Positions 53,005-61,499 of a stretch of DNA of 64,000 nucleotides are shown piece after piece. Location of the stretch: the NCBI GenBank assembly GCA_964587655.1, contig CAZPMT010000007.1, forward strand, positions 1 to 64,000. Direction: 5' to 3'. Numbering within the stretch: the first letter of the stretch is position 1; each line of letters starts with the position of its first letter. A program made the position numbers and the translations under genes. The DNA comes from CAZPMT01 sp964587655. GTDB lineage: Bacteria; Hydrogenedentota; Hydrogenedentia; Hydrogenedentales; SLHB01. The notes beneath the pieces were generated by a model. The model saw only the letters and a program-made list of their open reading frames with translations. It was not told where the DNA came from and made no database searches.

Positions 53005-53088
53005 GGACTGGATCTCACCCCGTCCAAGTGTGTACTCTCCGCACACGCGGACGTCGCTCAACTCAAAGCTTGTGAAGAATGCCCGAAT

Positions 53089-53177
53089 GGCGTCATTCCC
53101 GCGAAAGCGGGAATCCAGAACACACGCGCCGCCTCGCTACATGCGCACTGGATTCCCGCTTTCGCGGGAATGACGCC
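53089..53177. repeat. Composite inverted repeat of dRS3-like palindromes
   Basis: Two perfect 30-bp arms, 53089-53118 and 53148-53177, in inverse orientation around 29 bp. Each arm contains the palindrome ATTCCCGCGAAAGCGGGAAT, the pattern of neisserial dRS3 repeats. It lies between the small hypothetical gene and the MFS gene. Its arrangement is that of a REP/BIME pair. Confidence 0.75.
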
Positions 53178-53208
53178 GTTGCAGGCTCCACCGAGAACTC
53201 GATCTAGA

Positions 53209-54402
53209 ATGTCGATTCGAAGACAGCTTTTTCTATTTTTCGCGGCCATTTCGTGCATGGCCTGCGCCACTGGCATTCACGATTCCATCTTTAACAACTT
53301 TCTGTCTGACGTCTTCAACCTCTCGGCGGGTGGGCGCGGGTTCCTCGAGTTTCCTCGCGAGATGCCGGGATTCCTCGTGTTCGTAACGGCGGGCATCCTC
53401 GCAACGCTGCCCCTGACGCGCGTCGGTGTCGTGGCCGCGCTCGTGTTCGCGACGGGCATGCTGGGGCTTGGGCTTCTCGGAGGCTCTTTCTGGCTGATGA
53501 TTATTATGATGTGCGTGGGCAGCACCGGCATGCATCTCCTGCAACCGGTCGGCGCCACCCTGGCCATCGGTCTCAGCGACGAATCGAACCGCGGACGCCG
53601 GATGGGCCAAATGGGCGCCGTGGATACCACTGCGGCGGTCGTGGGCACCGGGCTTGTCTGGCTCCTGTTCGACAAAGCCGCCCCGCAATACCGCACCGGT
53701 TTTGTTTGCGCGGCCGTCCTGGGCTGCGCGGCGGCGTTTATGTACAGTCTCATGCACGTGCCGCACCTGCACGAGGCGCGTCCGCGGATGGTCTTCCGCA
53801 TGCGGTACCGCCTGTACTACCTGCTCGAACTCTTCGCCGGCGCCCGCAAACAGATCTTCATCACGTTCGGCCCGTGGGTGTTGATCAAGGTCTACGACGA
53901 ACCGGCAACGTCAATCGCGGGACTCCTCATGATCGCGGCCCTCATCGGCATCTTCTTCAAACCCCTGGCCGGCGTCATGGTCGACCGATTCGGCGAGCGC
54001 GCCGTCATGATCGCCGACGGCCTCGTCCTGATAATCGTGTGCGTCGGCTACGGGTACGCCATCCCGCTGACCGGCAGTCCGGAAGCAGCACGCATCCTCG
54101 CCTGCGGATGCTACGTCGCCGACAACCTCCTCTTCGCGCTCGGCTCGGCCCGCGCGGTGTACCTCTCTCGCGTCACGCCCAACTCGCGAGAGCTCACCTC
54201 GACCCTGTCCATGGGCGTCTCGATCAACCACATCGCCTCCATGACCATCCCCATCGGCGCCGGCGCTCTTTGGAGCGTATTCGGCTATGAGCGCGTCTTC
54301 CTGGTAGGCGCCGTCCTTGCACTCCTCACCGCCGCCCTGGCCCTCTTCGTCCCCGCGAAATCCCGGGCGACTCGGGCCGCACAGGAGGACTCGCTGCACT
54401 AG
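53209..54402 (+). CDS. MFS transporter
   Basis: A 397-residue major facilitator with about 12 hydrophobic segments, such as FLFFAAISCMACATG near the N terminus and VFLVGAVLALLTAALALF at the C terminus. FRMRYRLYYLLEL begins the C-terminal half. Substrate unknown. ATG 53209 is preferred over ATG 53170, which starts inside the repeat. The stop overlaps the ilvB stop region on the other strand by 4 bp (tail to tail). Confidence 0.85.
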   Translation: MSIRRQLFLFFAAISCMACATGIHDSIFNNFLSDVFNLSAGGRGFLEFPREMPGFLVFVTAGILATLPLTRVGVVAALVFATGMLGLGLLGGSFWLMIIMMCVGSTGMHLLQPVGATLAIGLSDESNRGRRMGQMGAVDTTAAVVGTGLVWLLFDKAAPQYRTGFVCAAVLGCAAAFMYSLMHVPHLHEARPRMVFRMRYRLYYLLELFAGARKQIFITFGPWVLIKVYDEPATSIAGLLMIAALIGIFFKPLAGVMVDRFGERAVMIADGLVLIIVCVGYGYAIPLTGSPEAARILACGCYVADNLLFALGSARAVYLSRVTPNSRELTSTLSMGVSINHIASMTIPIGAGALWSVFGYERVFLVGAVLALLTAALALFVPAKSRATRAAQEDSLH

Positions 54403-56225
54403 AAACTGTCCGTGGCGTCGATGTCCACGGGATGAGGCGGCGCCGCCGCGCGCGCAGAGATGTGCGGGCCGGTCACCATGTCCTTAAAACCTTGTCCGGG
54501 TCCGACCATCGGAAACACGTCAGCCGACTGGTCGGTGATGACCTCAAGGAAAGCCGGCCCATCATACTCGATGAACTTCGCAAGGGCCTTCTTGATCTCG
54601 GATTTCTCCCTGACGCGCTTTGCGAACTCGAATCCTTCGGCCTCGGCGGCTTTGACGAAATCCTTCTTCCGCAAAGTCTTGTCGGTTCCGCAGAAACGTT
54701 TTCCGTAGTAGAGCCGTTGCCATTGCAGCACCATGCCGTCGCCGCGATTGTTCAGCAGCAGCACCTTGACCGGAACGCCGTAGGTCGTTGCCGTTTCGAG
54801 TTCGCCCACGTTCATCCGCAGGCTGCCGTCGCCGTCAACATCGATGACGAGTTTGTCCGGGCGCCCGATCTGCGCGCCGATGGATGCGGGCAAGCCGAAT
54901 CCCATCGTACCCATGCTGCCCGATGTGATGAAAGAGCGCGGCTGATGAACTTCGCAGTACTGCGCGGACCACATCTGATGCTGTCCGACCCCCGTACAGA
55001 TTATCGCGTCGCCTTTCGTTACCTCGTTGAGCAACTCGAGGACGTGTGGAGGCTGAATCAGATCGGATGATCGGTCGTAGTCGAGCGGATGCGTCTCCTT
55101 CATTGCGTGGAGATGCTTGCGCCACGGCGCGAAATCCCGCTTGAAACTCTTTCCGCCGTGAAGCAAGTTGCGCAGGGCCATACCCGCGTCGCCGACGTGG
55201 CTCCAATGAACCTGCTTCACCTTGCCTATCTCGGCCGCGTCAATGTCGACGTGTGCGATCTTCGCGTGCGGTGCGAACTCGGCCACGTTACCCGCGACGC
55301 GGTCGTCGAACCGCGCGCCCACCGTGAAAAGGAAATCGCAGTCCTCGACGGCATAGTTGGCGTAAGCAGTACCGTGCATGCCGAGCATGTGCATACAGAG
55401 GTCGTCGCGCGTATCGATGCTTCCGATCCCCATCAGGGTCGTAACGACAGGGATCTTGAACCGCTCGACGAATGCCCTCAGTTCCGGCGCGGCGTTGCCG
55501 TTGACGACGCCTCCGCCGGCATAGATGAGCGGACGATGGCAACGTCCGAACAGCTTGAAGAAGGACGCTGCATCTTCCGGCGTCAGACGCGCCGCCTTGA
55601 GCTCCGCGGCGCGACGGTCAAAGCCCTTGCGGACCAGATGCCCTTCCCCTCGATACTCGCCGACGAAGTTCTGAACGTCCTTTGGGATATCGATAACCAC
55701 CGGGCCCGGACGTCCGCTGCGGGCGATCTCGAACGCGGTGCGGATCGTCGCCTCGAGTTCCCGCTCGTCGGAAACGAGGAACACGTGCTTGGCGCACGCG
55801 CTCATGATGCTGTGAACAGGCGCTTCCTGGAACGCGTCGGTCCCGATGTAGTGCCGCGACACCTGCCCAGAAATCAGGACCACAGGGATGGAATCCGCCA
55901 TGCAGTCGCGCACGGGCGTCGTGCAGTTCGTCGCACCCGGACCGGACGTCGCCATGAAGACGCCCACCTTGCCTGTGGCGCGCGCGTACCCCGAGGCCAT
56001 GAAGCCGGCGCCCTGCTCATTGGCCGGCACCACAAGCCTCATTTGATCACGGCCGGACCGTTCCTCGTTATACCTGAAGATCGCGTCGTAAGTGGGGAGT
56101 ATCGCCCCGCCGTTATAGCCGAAAAGCGTGTCAACGCCCTCATCGGCAAGGACTTGTATGATCATATCCGCCCCGCTCATCAGCGTTCCCGCGCGCGGGT
56201 GTTTCTTCCGTCTTGTCGTATTCAT
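54399..56225 (-). CDS. ilvB: Acetolactate synthase large subunit
   Basis: A 608-residue TPP enzyme. GADMIIQVLADEGVDTLFGYNG starts the N-terminal domain, the TPP glutamate region and the GDGSLRMNVGELET TPP-binding motif are in place, and the C-terminal FLEVITDQSADVFPMV is family-typical. It makes acetolactate or acetohydroxybutyrate for branched-chain amino acids. ATG 56225 is used; a GTG two codons upstream is weaker. No ilvN small subunit is adjacent. Confidence 0.9.
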   Translation of the reverse strand: MNTTRRKKHPRAGTLMSGADMIIQVLADEGVDTLFGYNGGAILPTYDAIFRYNEERSGRDQMRLVVPANEQGAGFMASGYARATGKVGVFMATSGPGATNCTTPVRDCMADSIPVVLISGQVSRHYIGTDAFQEAPVHSIMSACAKHVFLVSDERELEATIRTAFEIARSGRPGPVVIDIPKDVQNFVGEYRGEGHLVRKGFDRRAAELKAARLTPEDAASFFKLFGRCHRPLIYAGGGVVNGNAAPELRAFVERFKIPVVTTLMGIGSIDTRDDLCMHMLGMHGTAYANYAVEDCDFLFTVGARFDDRVAGNVAEFAPHAKIAHVDIDAAEIGKVKQVHWSHVGDAGMALRNLLHGGKSFKRDFAPWRKHLHAMKETHPLDYDRSSDLIQPPHVLELLNEVTKGDAIICTGVGQHQMWSAQYCEVHQPRSFITSGSMGTMGFGLPASIGAQIGRPDKLVIDVDGDGSLRMNVGELETATTYGVPVKVLLLNNRGDGMVLQWQRLYYGKRFCGTDKTLRKKDFVKAAEAEGFEFAKRVREKSEIKKALAKFIEYDGPAFLEVITDQSADVFPMVGPGQGFKDMVTGPHISARAAAPPHPVDIDATDSF

Positions 56226-56371
56226 CAGCACTTTCCTGACTGCTTGTTAGGTCTTAGCCCAAACGTCGTGGTTGTCTATTTCACGTCCATGCGCACTAGC
56301 ACGTTTCCCGGAGACCATATCGCCCATCGGAGCCAATGCCTTCCGGCGAAAATCTCAAAGAATATCGGTAA

Positions 56372-56399
56372 GGTATACTCTGGCGCTGATACGTGTCAA
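56372..56399 (-). promoter_or_regulatory. Sigma-70 promoter of ilvB
   Basis: On the minus strand a perfect TTGACA (complement of 56394-56399), 16 bases, then TATACC (complement of 56372-56377). This gives a 5' leader of roughly 140 bases before the ATG at 56225, room for attenuation control. Confidence 0.6.
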
Positions 56400-56500
56400 C
56401 TCCGGAATTCCATTTGACGCCTGGAATGTTATATCCTTACCGTCGGCCATGCGGTCTTTGGTTTCAGTATGTTCCGACAAGAAAAGGAGATATCGCGCCC

Positions 56501-57790
56501 ATGAAGTCTGTTCTCGCTGGCAAATCCGCATCTGTCTTGATGGTTGTTGCCGTCGTGTTGCTCGCGTCGTCCGCTTCGGCGGACTGGCCCCAACTCCAGG
56601 GGCCCAATCGCGATGGCAGTTCGCCGGAAAAGGGCCTGGCCCGCGCATGGCCGGAGACGGGCCCCAAAGTCCTGTGGTCGTTTTCGCTCGGGGTGGGGTA
56701 CGGCTCCGCCGCGGTGCGTGACGGAGAAGTCTACATCTTCGATCGCGTCGACGATAAGCAGGACGTCCTGCGGTGTCTCGATCTTCAAACCGGAAAAGAA
56801 CTCTGGAACTACGCGTACGACGCGCCGGGAACCATCAGCCATAACGGTTCACGGGCGGCGCCCGCCGTGGACGACAAATACGTTTTCGCGGTAGGCATGA
56901 TGGGCCATTTCTCCTGCGTTGACCGCAAGACCCATCAGCTCGTTTGGCAGAAGAACCTGCTTGCCGATTTCAATGTCGAGGCCGCCCGTTGGGGCGTCGT
57001 GCAGTCACCCTCGCTTTACAAAGACCTGGTTATCGTGGCGCCGCAAGCGCCGGACGCGTACGTCGTCGCTTACAAGCGCGATACGGGGGATCTGGTGTGG
57101 AAATCCCCAACGCTGGGCCTCTTCGGCTATTCGACGCCGGTGGTCACCAAGCTTGGCGGCGTTGACCAGGCCGTTATGATCGGCGCCTGCAAGAAGGGCG
57201 GCGGCGAACCCGGAAAGGTGGCAGGCATCTCCCTCGACAACGGCGCCGTCCTCTGGACGTACGATGGTTTCCAGTGCTACATCCCCATTCCTTACCCGGC
57301 CACGCTGCCGGACGACCGCTTGTTCATAACGGGTGGATACGCCGCCGGTTCGGCGATGATCCAGGTCAAGCAAGAAGGCGGCAAGTTCGCGGTCAAGGAG
57401 CTTTTCAAGACAGACGCGTGCGGCAGCCAGATCCACCAGCCGCTCTTCCATAACGACCATCTCTACATGAACAGCAACACGAATGAGCGCAAGGACGGCA
57501 TGCTCTGCCTGGCCCTGGACGGCCAAGTCAAGTGGAAGACCGCGGGCGCCGGGTCTTCGCCCATGTTCGGGCTCGGCAATCTCATCATCGCCGACAACCT
57601 TATCCTGAATCTCGACGGCGATAAGGGGATCCTGCACCTCATCGAGCCCTCGCCCGATGGTTACAAGGAACTGGCCCGGGCCGCTATCTTCGGCGGCAAG
57701 GAAATATGGGCCCCCATGGCATTGTCCGACGGAAAACTCCTTCTCCGCAATCAACAGGAGATGAAGTGCCTGGACATAAAGAACCCGTGA
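56501..57790 (+). CDS. Exported PQQ-like beta-propeller protein
   Basis: A 429-residue protein with a signal peptide (SVLMVVAVVLLASSASA) and repeated blades of the PQQ-like/WD40-like type: GQTGKELWNYAY-like (DLQTGKELWNY), VAYKRDTGDLVW and SLDNGAVLWTYDG. BamB and PQQ-dependent dehydrogenases share this fold; no calcium-PQQ active site is apparent, so it may be a structural or substrate-binding protein. It is the first of three such genes in this island. Confidence 0.8.
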   Translation: MKSVLAGKSASVLMVVAVVLLASSASADWPQLQGPNRDGSSPEKGLARAWPETGPKVLWSFSLGVGYGSAAVRDGEVYIFDRVDDKQDVLRCLDLQTGKELWNYAYDAPGTISHNGSRAAPAVDDKYVFAVGMMGHFSCVDRKTHQLVWQKNLLADFNVEAARWGVVQSPSLYKDLVIVAPQAPDAYVVAYKRDTGDLVWKSPTLGLFGYSTPVVTKLGGVDQAVMIGACKKGGGEPGKVAGISLDNGAVLWTYDGFQCYIPIPYPATLPDDRLFITGGYAAGSAMIQVKQEGGKFAVKELFKTDACGSQIHQPLFHNDHLYMNSNTNERKDGMLCLALDGQVKWKTAGAGSSPMFGLGNLIIADNLILNLDGDKGILHLIEPSPDGYKELARAAIFGGKEIWAPMALSDGKLLLRNQQEMKCLDIKNP

Positions 57791-57830
57791 GACCGCGAAA
57801 CCTTTGCCCGGCGGCCTTTCGTCAAGCGTA

Positions 57831-59270
57831 ATGAAACTTTCACGACGTGATTATCTGGTCTTTGGGATCGCGCTGCCGGTCAGCGTGGCAGTCGCGGGAG
57901 CATGTCTGGCGTTCTGGTTTACGCATGATCCGGACGCGGACATTCAAGCGCGTCTGCCGGGCGCGGACGGGACCCCCGAGAAGGCCCGCGAACAGGACGC
58001 CGTAAAGGACCTGTCAGGCACGTTCCAGCAGTTCGACGGCACGCCCGCGGACTTGCCGGGAGCGTGGCCCAGGTTCCGCGGAGCGGACTTCGACAACATC
58101 CGAAAAGAAGGCCCGCCACTCGCGGAGTCCTGGGGCGAAAACGGGCCGCCGATATTGTGGAAGGTCGAACTCGGCGAAGGCTACGCAGCGCCCGTCGTAC
58201 TCGCGGGCCGCGTCTACCTCATTGATTACGACGAAAAGGCCAAGGCCGACGCCATCCGCTGTTTCTCGCTCGCCGATGGACGCGAGATCTGGCGGCGGTC
58301 TTATCGTCTCACGGTCAAAAGAAACCACGGAATGTCCCGGACGGTTCCGGTTGTTACAGAGAAGCACCTCGTCACTATAGGGCCTCGATGCCATGTGGTT
58401 TGTCTGGATTCCGCCACGGGCGCATTCCGATGGGGCATCGACCTTCAGCGAGAGTATGGAACGAAAGAGCCTTTGTGGTACACGGGACAATGCCCGCTAA
58501 TCGACGAGGGCCGCGTGATCCTGGCCCCCGGCGGGACGGATGTTCTCATGATGGCCGTCGATTGCGAGACCGGGACGCCGATCTGGAAAACGCCGAACAC
58601 GCAACACTGGGATATGTCCCATTCGTCCGTCATGCCCATGAAGATCGCCGGAAAGAAAATGTACGTTTACTGGGCCGTCGGCGGCGTCACCGGCGTGTCG
58701 GCTGAAGCCGACGACGCAGGCAAGATTCTCTGGCAGTTGCGCTGGAACGCAAAGGTCATCGCCCCGTCGCCCATCCCGTTGGAGGACGGCAGGATATTCC
58801 TCACGGCGGGCTACGGCGAAGGCGGCATGATGATCCAGGTCCATGAAAATAGCGGGGCCTTCACCGCGGAAGTGCTGTTCAAGCACGGCCCCAAGGACGG
58901 CCTGGCCTGCGAACAGCAGACGCCGATTTACCATGACGGCCTGTTATACGGCATAATGCCCAAGGACGCGGGCGCGTTGCGCGGCCAATTCGTCTGCTAT
59001 CGGCCCGACGGTTCACTCGCGTGGTCGAGCGGCCAGTCCAACAGGTTTGGACTCGGACCGTTCCTTCTGGCCGATGGCAAGTTCTACATACTGGATGACG
59101 ACGGCATGCTGACGATGGTCCGCGCGAGCCGCGACGCGTATGCGCCGCTGGCGAAGGCGCAGGTGCTACACGGCCAGGACGCATGGGGCCCAATCTGCCC
59201 CGTGGGAGACCGGATGTTGCTGCGCGACTCGAGGCAAATGGTATGCATTTCAGTGGGCGCGAAGAACTAG
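57831..59270 (+). CDS. Membrane-anchored PQQ-like beta-propeller protein
   Basis: A 479-residue protein. The N-terminal helix (LVFGIALPVSVAVAGACLAF) is a signal anchor. The periplasmic domain is a propeller with blades such as SLADGREIWRR, CLDSATGAFRWG and VDCETGTPIWKTP. It follows the previous propeller by 40 bp and is likely co-transcribed. It lacks a clear active site. An N-terminal SRRD is near the membrane helix but not a full twin-Arg motif. Confidence 0.8.
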   Translation: MKLSRRDYLVFGIALPVSVAVAGACLAFWFTHDPDADIQARLPGADGTPEKAREQDAVKDLSGTFQQFDGTPADLPGAWPRFRGADFDNIRKEGPPLAESWGENGPPILWKVELGEGYAAPVVLAGRVYLIDYDEKAKADAIRCFSLADGREIWRRSYRLTVKRNHGMSRTVPVVTEKHLVTIGPRCHVVCLDSATGAFRWGIDLQREYGTKEPLWYTGQCPLIDEGRVILAPGGTDVLMMAVDCETGTPIWKTPNTQHWDMSHSSVMPMKIAGKKMYVYWAVGGVTGVSAEADDAGKILWQLRWNAKVIAPSPIPLEDGRIFLTAGYGEGGMMIQVHENSGAFTAEVLFKHGPKDGLACEQQTPIYHDGLLYGIMPKDAGALRGQFVCYRPDGSLAWSSGQSNRFGLGPFLLADGKFYILDDDGMLTMVRASRDAYAPLAKAQVLHGQDAWGPICPVGDRMLLRDSRQMVCISVGAKN

Positions 59271-59355
59271 CGTATCGAGTCAGAATTGAGGCATCTTAAG
59301 TGAACGGTTTGACTGAAACTGCGAGGACAAACAAAGAAGAGGCTGCGGATGCAAG

Positions 59356-59451
59356 TTCCCCCTTTGAAGGGGGTTAGGGGGATGTCAAGCCTGCGGTATA
59401 GACATCTGCCGCGCCAGAAGAACATCCCCCTAACCCCCTTCAAAGGGGGAA
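59356..59451. repeat. Composite inverted repeat, CCCCC/GGGGG palindromes
   Basis: Perfect 30-bp arms at 59356-59385 and 59422-59451 around 36 bp. Each arm has an inner palindrome (CCCCCTTTGAAGGGGG). Architecture is the same as at 53089-53177, with another sequence. It lies upstream of the NHL-type gene. Confidence 0.75.
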
Positions 59452-59531
59452 TAGGCGTGTTTGACGCCAGAAACATAAGTCACAAACAGGATAACTCACT
59501 ACACTAGCCGTGGTGCGAAAAGGAAAGGCCG

Positions 59532-60497
59532 ATGACCATGAATAAGAACAGCGGCATTGGACGGCGCGATTTCTTGCGTTTTGCCGGTACGGCTGCCAGC
59601 GGTGCGGCAATGGCAACCACCGCATCAGCCCAGGCCGGTCCCTCAAGAGTGACGTTCAGGGAGTCAAAGCGCATTCCCTTGGACATACCCAATCCGAGCG
59701 CGCTGGCTGTCGGACCGGGCGGCAAACTTTATATCGGCGGCGAGAACGCCGTCATAGTTCTGGATGCCGAAGGAAAACAGGCCGCGCGCTTCGCTGTCGA
59801 GGGCCGGCCCGGCTGCCTCGCGGCATTGCCTGACGAAAAACTGCTTGTAGGATTGCGAAATCGTTTGGAGGTACTCGACTCGAAGGGCGTTCGGGTCGCG
59901 TTGTGGCAGGACTTGGGCGAGCGCGGCTACCTGACTTCAATTGCCGCCGACGAAGAGGACGTCTTCGCCGCCGATGCCGGCAACCGAATCGTGTTGCGCC
60001 TGGGCCTCGACGGGAAACTCCGCAACCGGATCGGCGAACGCGACAAGGAACACGGCGTGACCGGATTCGTTATTCCCAGCCCGTACTTTGACGTCGCACT
60101 CGATCCAATGGGGTCGCTGTGGGCCGTGAATTGCGGGAAGCACGGCATCGAAAATTACCGGCCCAATGGGGAACTGATCAGCTCATGGTATCGTTCCGGA
60201 ATGGAAATGGAAGCCTTCTGCGGCTGCTGCAACCCGATCCATATCGCATTCCGAAGCGACAGCACCCTCGTCACGGTCGAGAAAGGGATCAACAGGGTCA
60301 AGGTCTATTCGCCGGACACCAAACTGCTCGGCGTAGTCGTGGACGCGGAGGCCCCGCCGATAGCAGACAACAAAGCGCTCTTCTGCAACGTCGAGCCGCC
60401 AATAATGGACCTGGCTGTCGACCAACAAGACCGGATTCTGCTGCTCAACAAGCCCGAAAGTACGGTCCTTGTTTACGAGGAAGATAAGAAGAAATAG
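59532..60497 (+). CDS. Tat-exported NHL-type beta-propeller protein
   Basis: A 321-residue protein with a twin-arginine signal (GRRDFLRFAGTAASGAAMA), implying export after folding or cofactor loading. The rest is a NHL/SMP-30-like propeller (LAVGPGGKLYIGG, LVTVEKGINRVKVYSPD, LAVDQQDRILLLNKPES). A CGCCNP segment could bind a metal or Fe-S, as it has two close Cys. Start is ATG 59532 or 59538. It fits with the ferredoxin and membrane proteins downstream. Confidence 0.8.
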   Translation: MTMNKNSGIGRRDFLRFAGTAASGAAMATTASAQAGPSRVTFRESKRIPLDIPNPSALAVGPGGKLYIGGENAVIVLDAEGKQAARFAVEGRPGCLAALPDEKLLVGLRNRLEVLDSKGVRVALWQDLGERGYLTSIAADEEDVFAADAGNRIVLRLGLDGKLRNRIGERDKEHGVTGFVIPSPYFDVALDPMGSLWAVNCGKHGIENYRPNGELISSWYRSGMEMEAFCGCCNPIHIAFRSDSTLVTVEKGINRVKVYSPDTKLLGVVVDAEAPPIADNKALFCNVEPPIMDLAVDQQDRILLLNKPESTVLVYEEDKKK

Positions 60498-60592
60498 CCC
60501 GGCAATCGAAACCCAGCGCGATCCTGATTTCAGTGCGATGGATGTGGTATTCTTCAAGAGGTAAAACACGTCGAGTTCAAGGAGATGCTTCG

Positions 60593-60844
60593 ATGAGACA
60601 GATGACCATAGACTATCCTGAAGCCCTCCCGGATGTCTTACAGGAAACGCCTGAACAGTTCGAGCGTGAAGCGCGGATAGCGATGGCGGTGAAATTGTTC
60701 GAAATGAAACGGATTTCGTCCGGCAGCGCCGCTGAGCTTGCCGGCATGAAGCGCGTGCCCTTTCTCCTCTTGCTCCATCAGTATGGCGTTCCCATGATCG
60801 ACATAAGCGAGGAGGAACTCCTGTCTGACATCGAGAATGCATGA
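60593..60844 (+). CDS. UPF0175-family putative antitoxin
   Basis: An 83-residue protein of the UPF0175 type, with EREARIAMAVKLFEMKRISS and AAELAGMKRVPFLLLLHQYG, a helix-turn-helix-like core. Such proteins are usually followed by DUF3368 PIN-domain toxins. A strong AAGGAG precedes the ATG. Only a 24-residue piece of a PIN gene follows, so it now appears to be an orphan antitoxin. Confidence 0.8.
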   Translation: MRQMTIDYPEALPDVLQETPEQFEREARIAMAVKLFEMKRISSGSAAELAGMKRVPFLLLLHQYGVPMIDISEEELLSDIENA

Positions 60845-60911
60845 TCTGAAGGAAATCGTCATCAACACGGGTCCCTTGCTGGGGCTTGGCGTTTCTCTGA
60901 AGAGTGCCTGA
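60837..60911 (+). pseudogene. Truncated DUF3368/PIN toxin remnant
   Basis: A 24-codon frame overlapping the end of the UPF0175 gene by 8 bp. EIVINTGPLLGLG matches the N-terminal core of DUF3368 PIN domains, including the first acidic-loop segment. It then loses similarity and stops. All catalytic residues beyond the first motif are gone. It is probably a degraded toxin gene. Confidence 0.65.
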
Positions 60912-60935
60912 ATCGAAAACTGCGAGGAATACCCC

Positions 60936-61499
60936 GTGAAGAAGGAATCGAAAATCCACCGCCGTGATTTCATCCGCGTGGCCGCGGCGGCCGCCGCTGG
61001 CGGGGCTGCGTGGGTCGCCGCACATCCCCGGACGGACGCCACCGTCTGGCAACTCGACCCGGTCAAGTGCGTGCAATGCGGGCGGTGCGCAACGAATTGC
61101 GTGCTGAATCCCTCGGCGGTCAAATGCGTACACTCGTTCGAGATCTGCGGGTATTGCGACCTCTGTGGCGCCTACCTGCAGCCGGGAGCGAAGGCCCGCG
61201 ACAGCGGCGCCGAGAACGAGCTTTGCCCGGTCGGCGCGCTCAAACGCAGATTCGTCGAGGATCCATTCTACGAATACACGATCGATGAGGACCTGTGCGT
61301 CGGCTGCGGCAAGTGCGTCAAGGGCTGTAATACGTTCGGGAACGGCTCGCTCCAACTCCAGGTGAAGCACGACCTATGTGTAAACTGCAACGAGTGCTCG
61401 ATCGCGCGCAATTGCCCATCAAAGGCGTACGAGCGCGTTCCGGCGCGGTCCGCATATCTCTTGAAGATGCGCGACGGCGGCCCCAAGGGACTGACATGA
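60936..61499 (+). CDS. Tat-exported polyferredoxin
   Basis: A 187-residue protein starting at GTG. The twin-arginine motif is HRRDFIRVA (R9-R10). Fe-S motifs follow: CVQCGRCATNC (45-55), CGYCDLCGAY (71-80), CVGCGKCVKGC (121-131) and CVNCNECSIARNCP (148-161). This is a NapG/DMSO-type periplasmic ferredoxin. The overlapping NapH/NosR-like gene is its probable membrane partner. Confidence 0.88.
   Translation: MKKESKIHRRDFIRVAAAAAAGGAAWVAAHPRTDATVWQLDPVKCVQCGRCATNCVLNPSAVKCVHSFEICGYCDLCGAYLQPGAKARDSGAENELCPVGALKRRFVEDPFYEYTIDEDLCVGCGKCVKGCNTFGNGSLQLQVKHDLCVNCNECSIARNCPSKAYERVPARSAYLLKMRDGGPKGLT

Noticed and set aside
53089..53177. CRISPR array or phage attachment site
   Set aside because: Only two inverted arms, not direct repeats with spacers, and no cas or integrase genes nearby.
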